Positions 50,801 through 50,808 of a DNA stretch of 50,808 bases are shown here, piece by piece. Each line of letters starts with the position of its first letter. The first letter of the stretch is position 1. The DNA comes from Gammaproteobacteria bacterium (lineage in GTDB: Bacteria > Pseudomonadota > Gammaproteobacteria > UWMA-0217): assembly GCA_026981985.1 (NCBI GenBank), contig JALSHZ010000110.1, positions 1 to 50,808 of the forward strand, in the 5' to 3' direction. A model generated the notes under the pieces. It did no database searches, was not told the DNA's origin, and saw only the letters and a program-made list of their open reading frames with translations. Position numbers and translations under genes: made by a program.

Positions 50801-50808
50801 GCAGGCCA

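Overview
The window looks like a chromosomal segment of a Gram-negative proteobacterium, most probably a gammaproteobacterium. The evidence is an outer-membrane porin ending in phenylalanine, a lipoprotein with a clear lipobox, a TAXI-type TRAP transporter, a Wzx/Wzy exopolysaccharide cluster with PEP-CTERM/XrtA-style sugar transferase, chain-length and tyrosine-kinase genes, and REP-like palindromes. This assignment rests on gene families recognised by eye, not on a search. No rRNA, tRNA, CRISPR array or transposase gene was seen.

Layout. (1) About 0.25-2.9 kb: a small membrane protein on the + strand, then a - strand trio (TauE/SafE permease, small basic protein, BNR-type propeller) joined by ATGA stop/start overlaps. 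(2) About 3.06-24.2 kb: one uninterrupted - strand operon of six genes encoding proteins of 199, 3331, 672, 323, 1274 and 1245 residues. All junctions overlap or are separated by only 1-4 bases. None of the six has a signal peptide or an obvious enzyme signature. The 3331-residue protein carries a DUF6603-like region, and the last protein is a BNR propeller. This is the best candidate in the window for an undescribed system. (3) About 24.2-24.6 kb: the operon's promoter region and a MITE-like palindromic insertion. (4) About 24.6-30.8 kb: a - strand TRAP transport module (porin, lipoprotein, TAXI binding protein, fused permease, universal stress protein, cytochrome c'-like protein). (5) About 31.1-34.9 kb: a small unknown gene, a TPR-like periplasmic protein, a PP2C phosphatase and a ClC-family protein with channel-like residues. 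(6) About 35-50.2 kb: a + strand exopolysaccharide cluster. (7) 50.2-50.8 kb: non-coding sequence packed with stem-loop repeats.

How the genes may work together. The giant operon has coupling and a gene order that imply fixed co-production of several very large soluble or assembly-forming proteins. The separate TauE-basic protein-BNR trio follows it on the same strand and may belong to the same system. The TRAP module gives an outer-membrane entry route, a periplasmic receptor and an inner-membrane permease, with a stress protein that could regulate transport. The polysaccharide cluster supplies a priming transferase, three or four glycosyltransferases, flippase, polymerase/ligase, chain-length protein and tyrosine autokinase. 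The outer-membrane exporter (Wza type) and any exosortase are not in the window.
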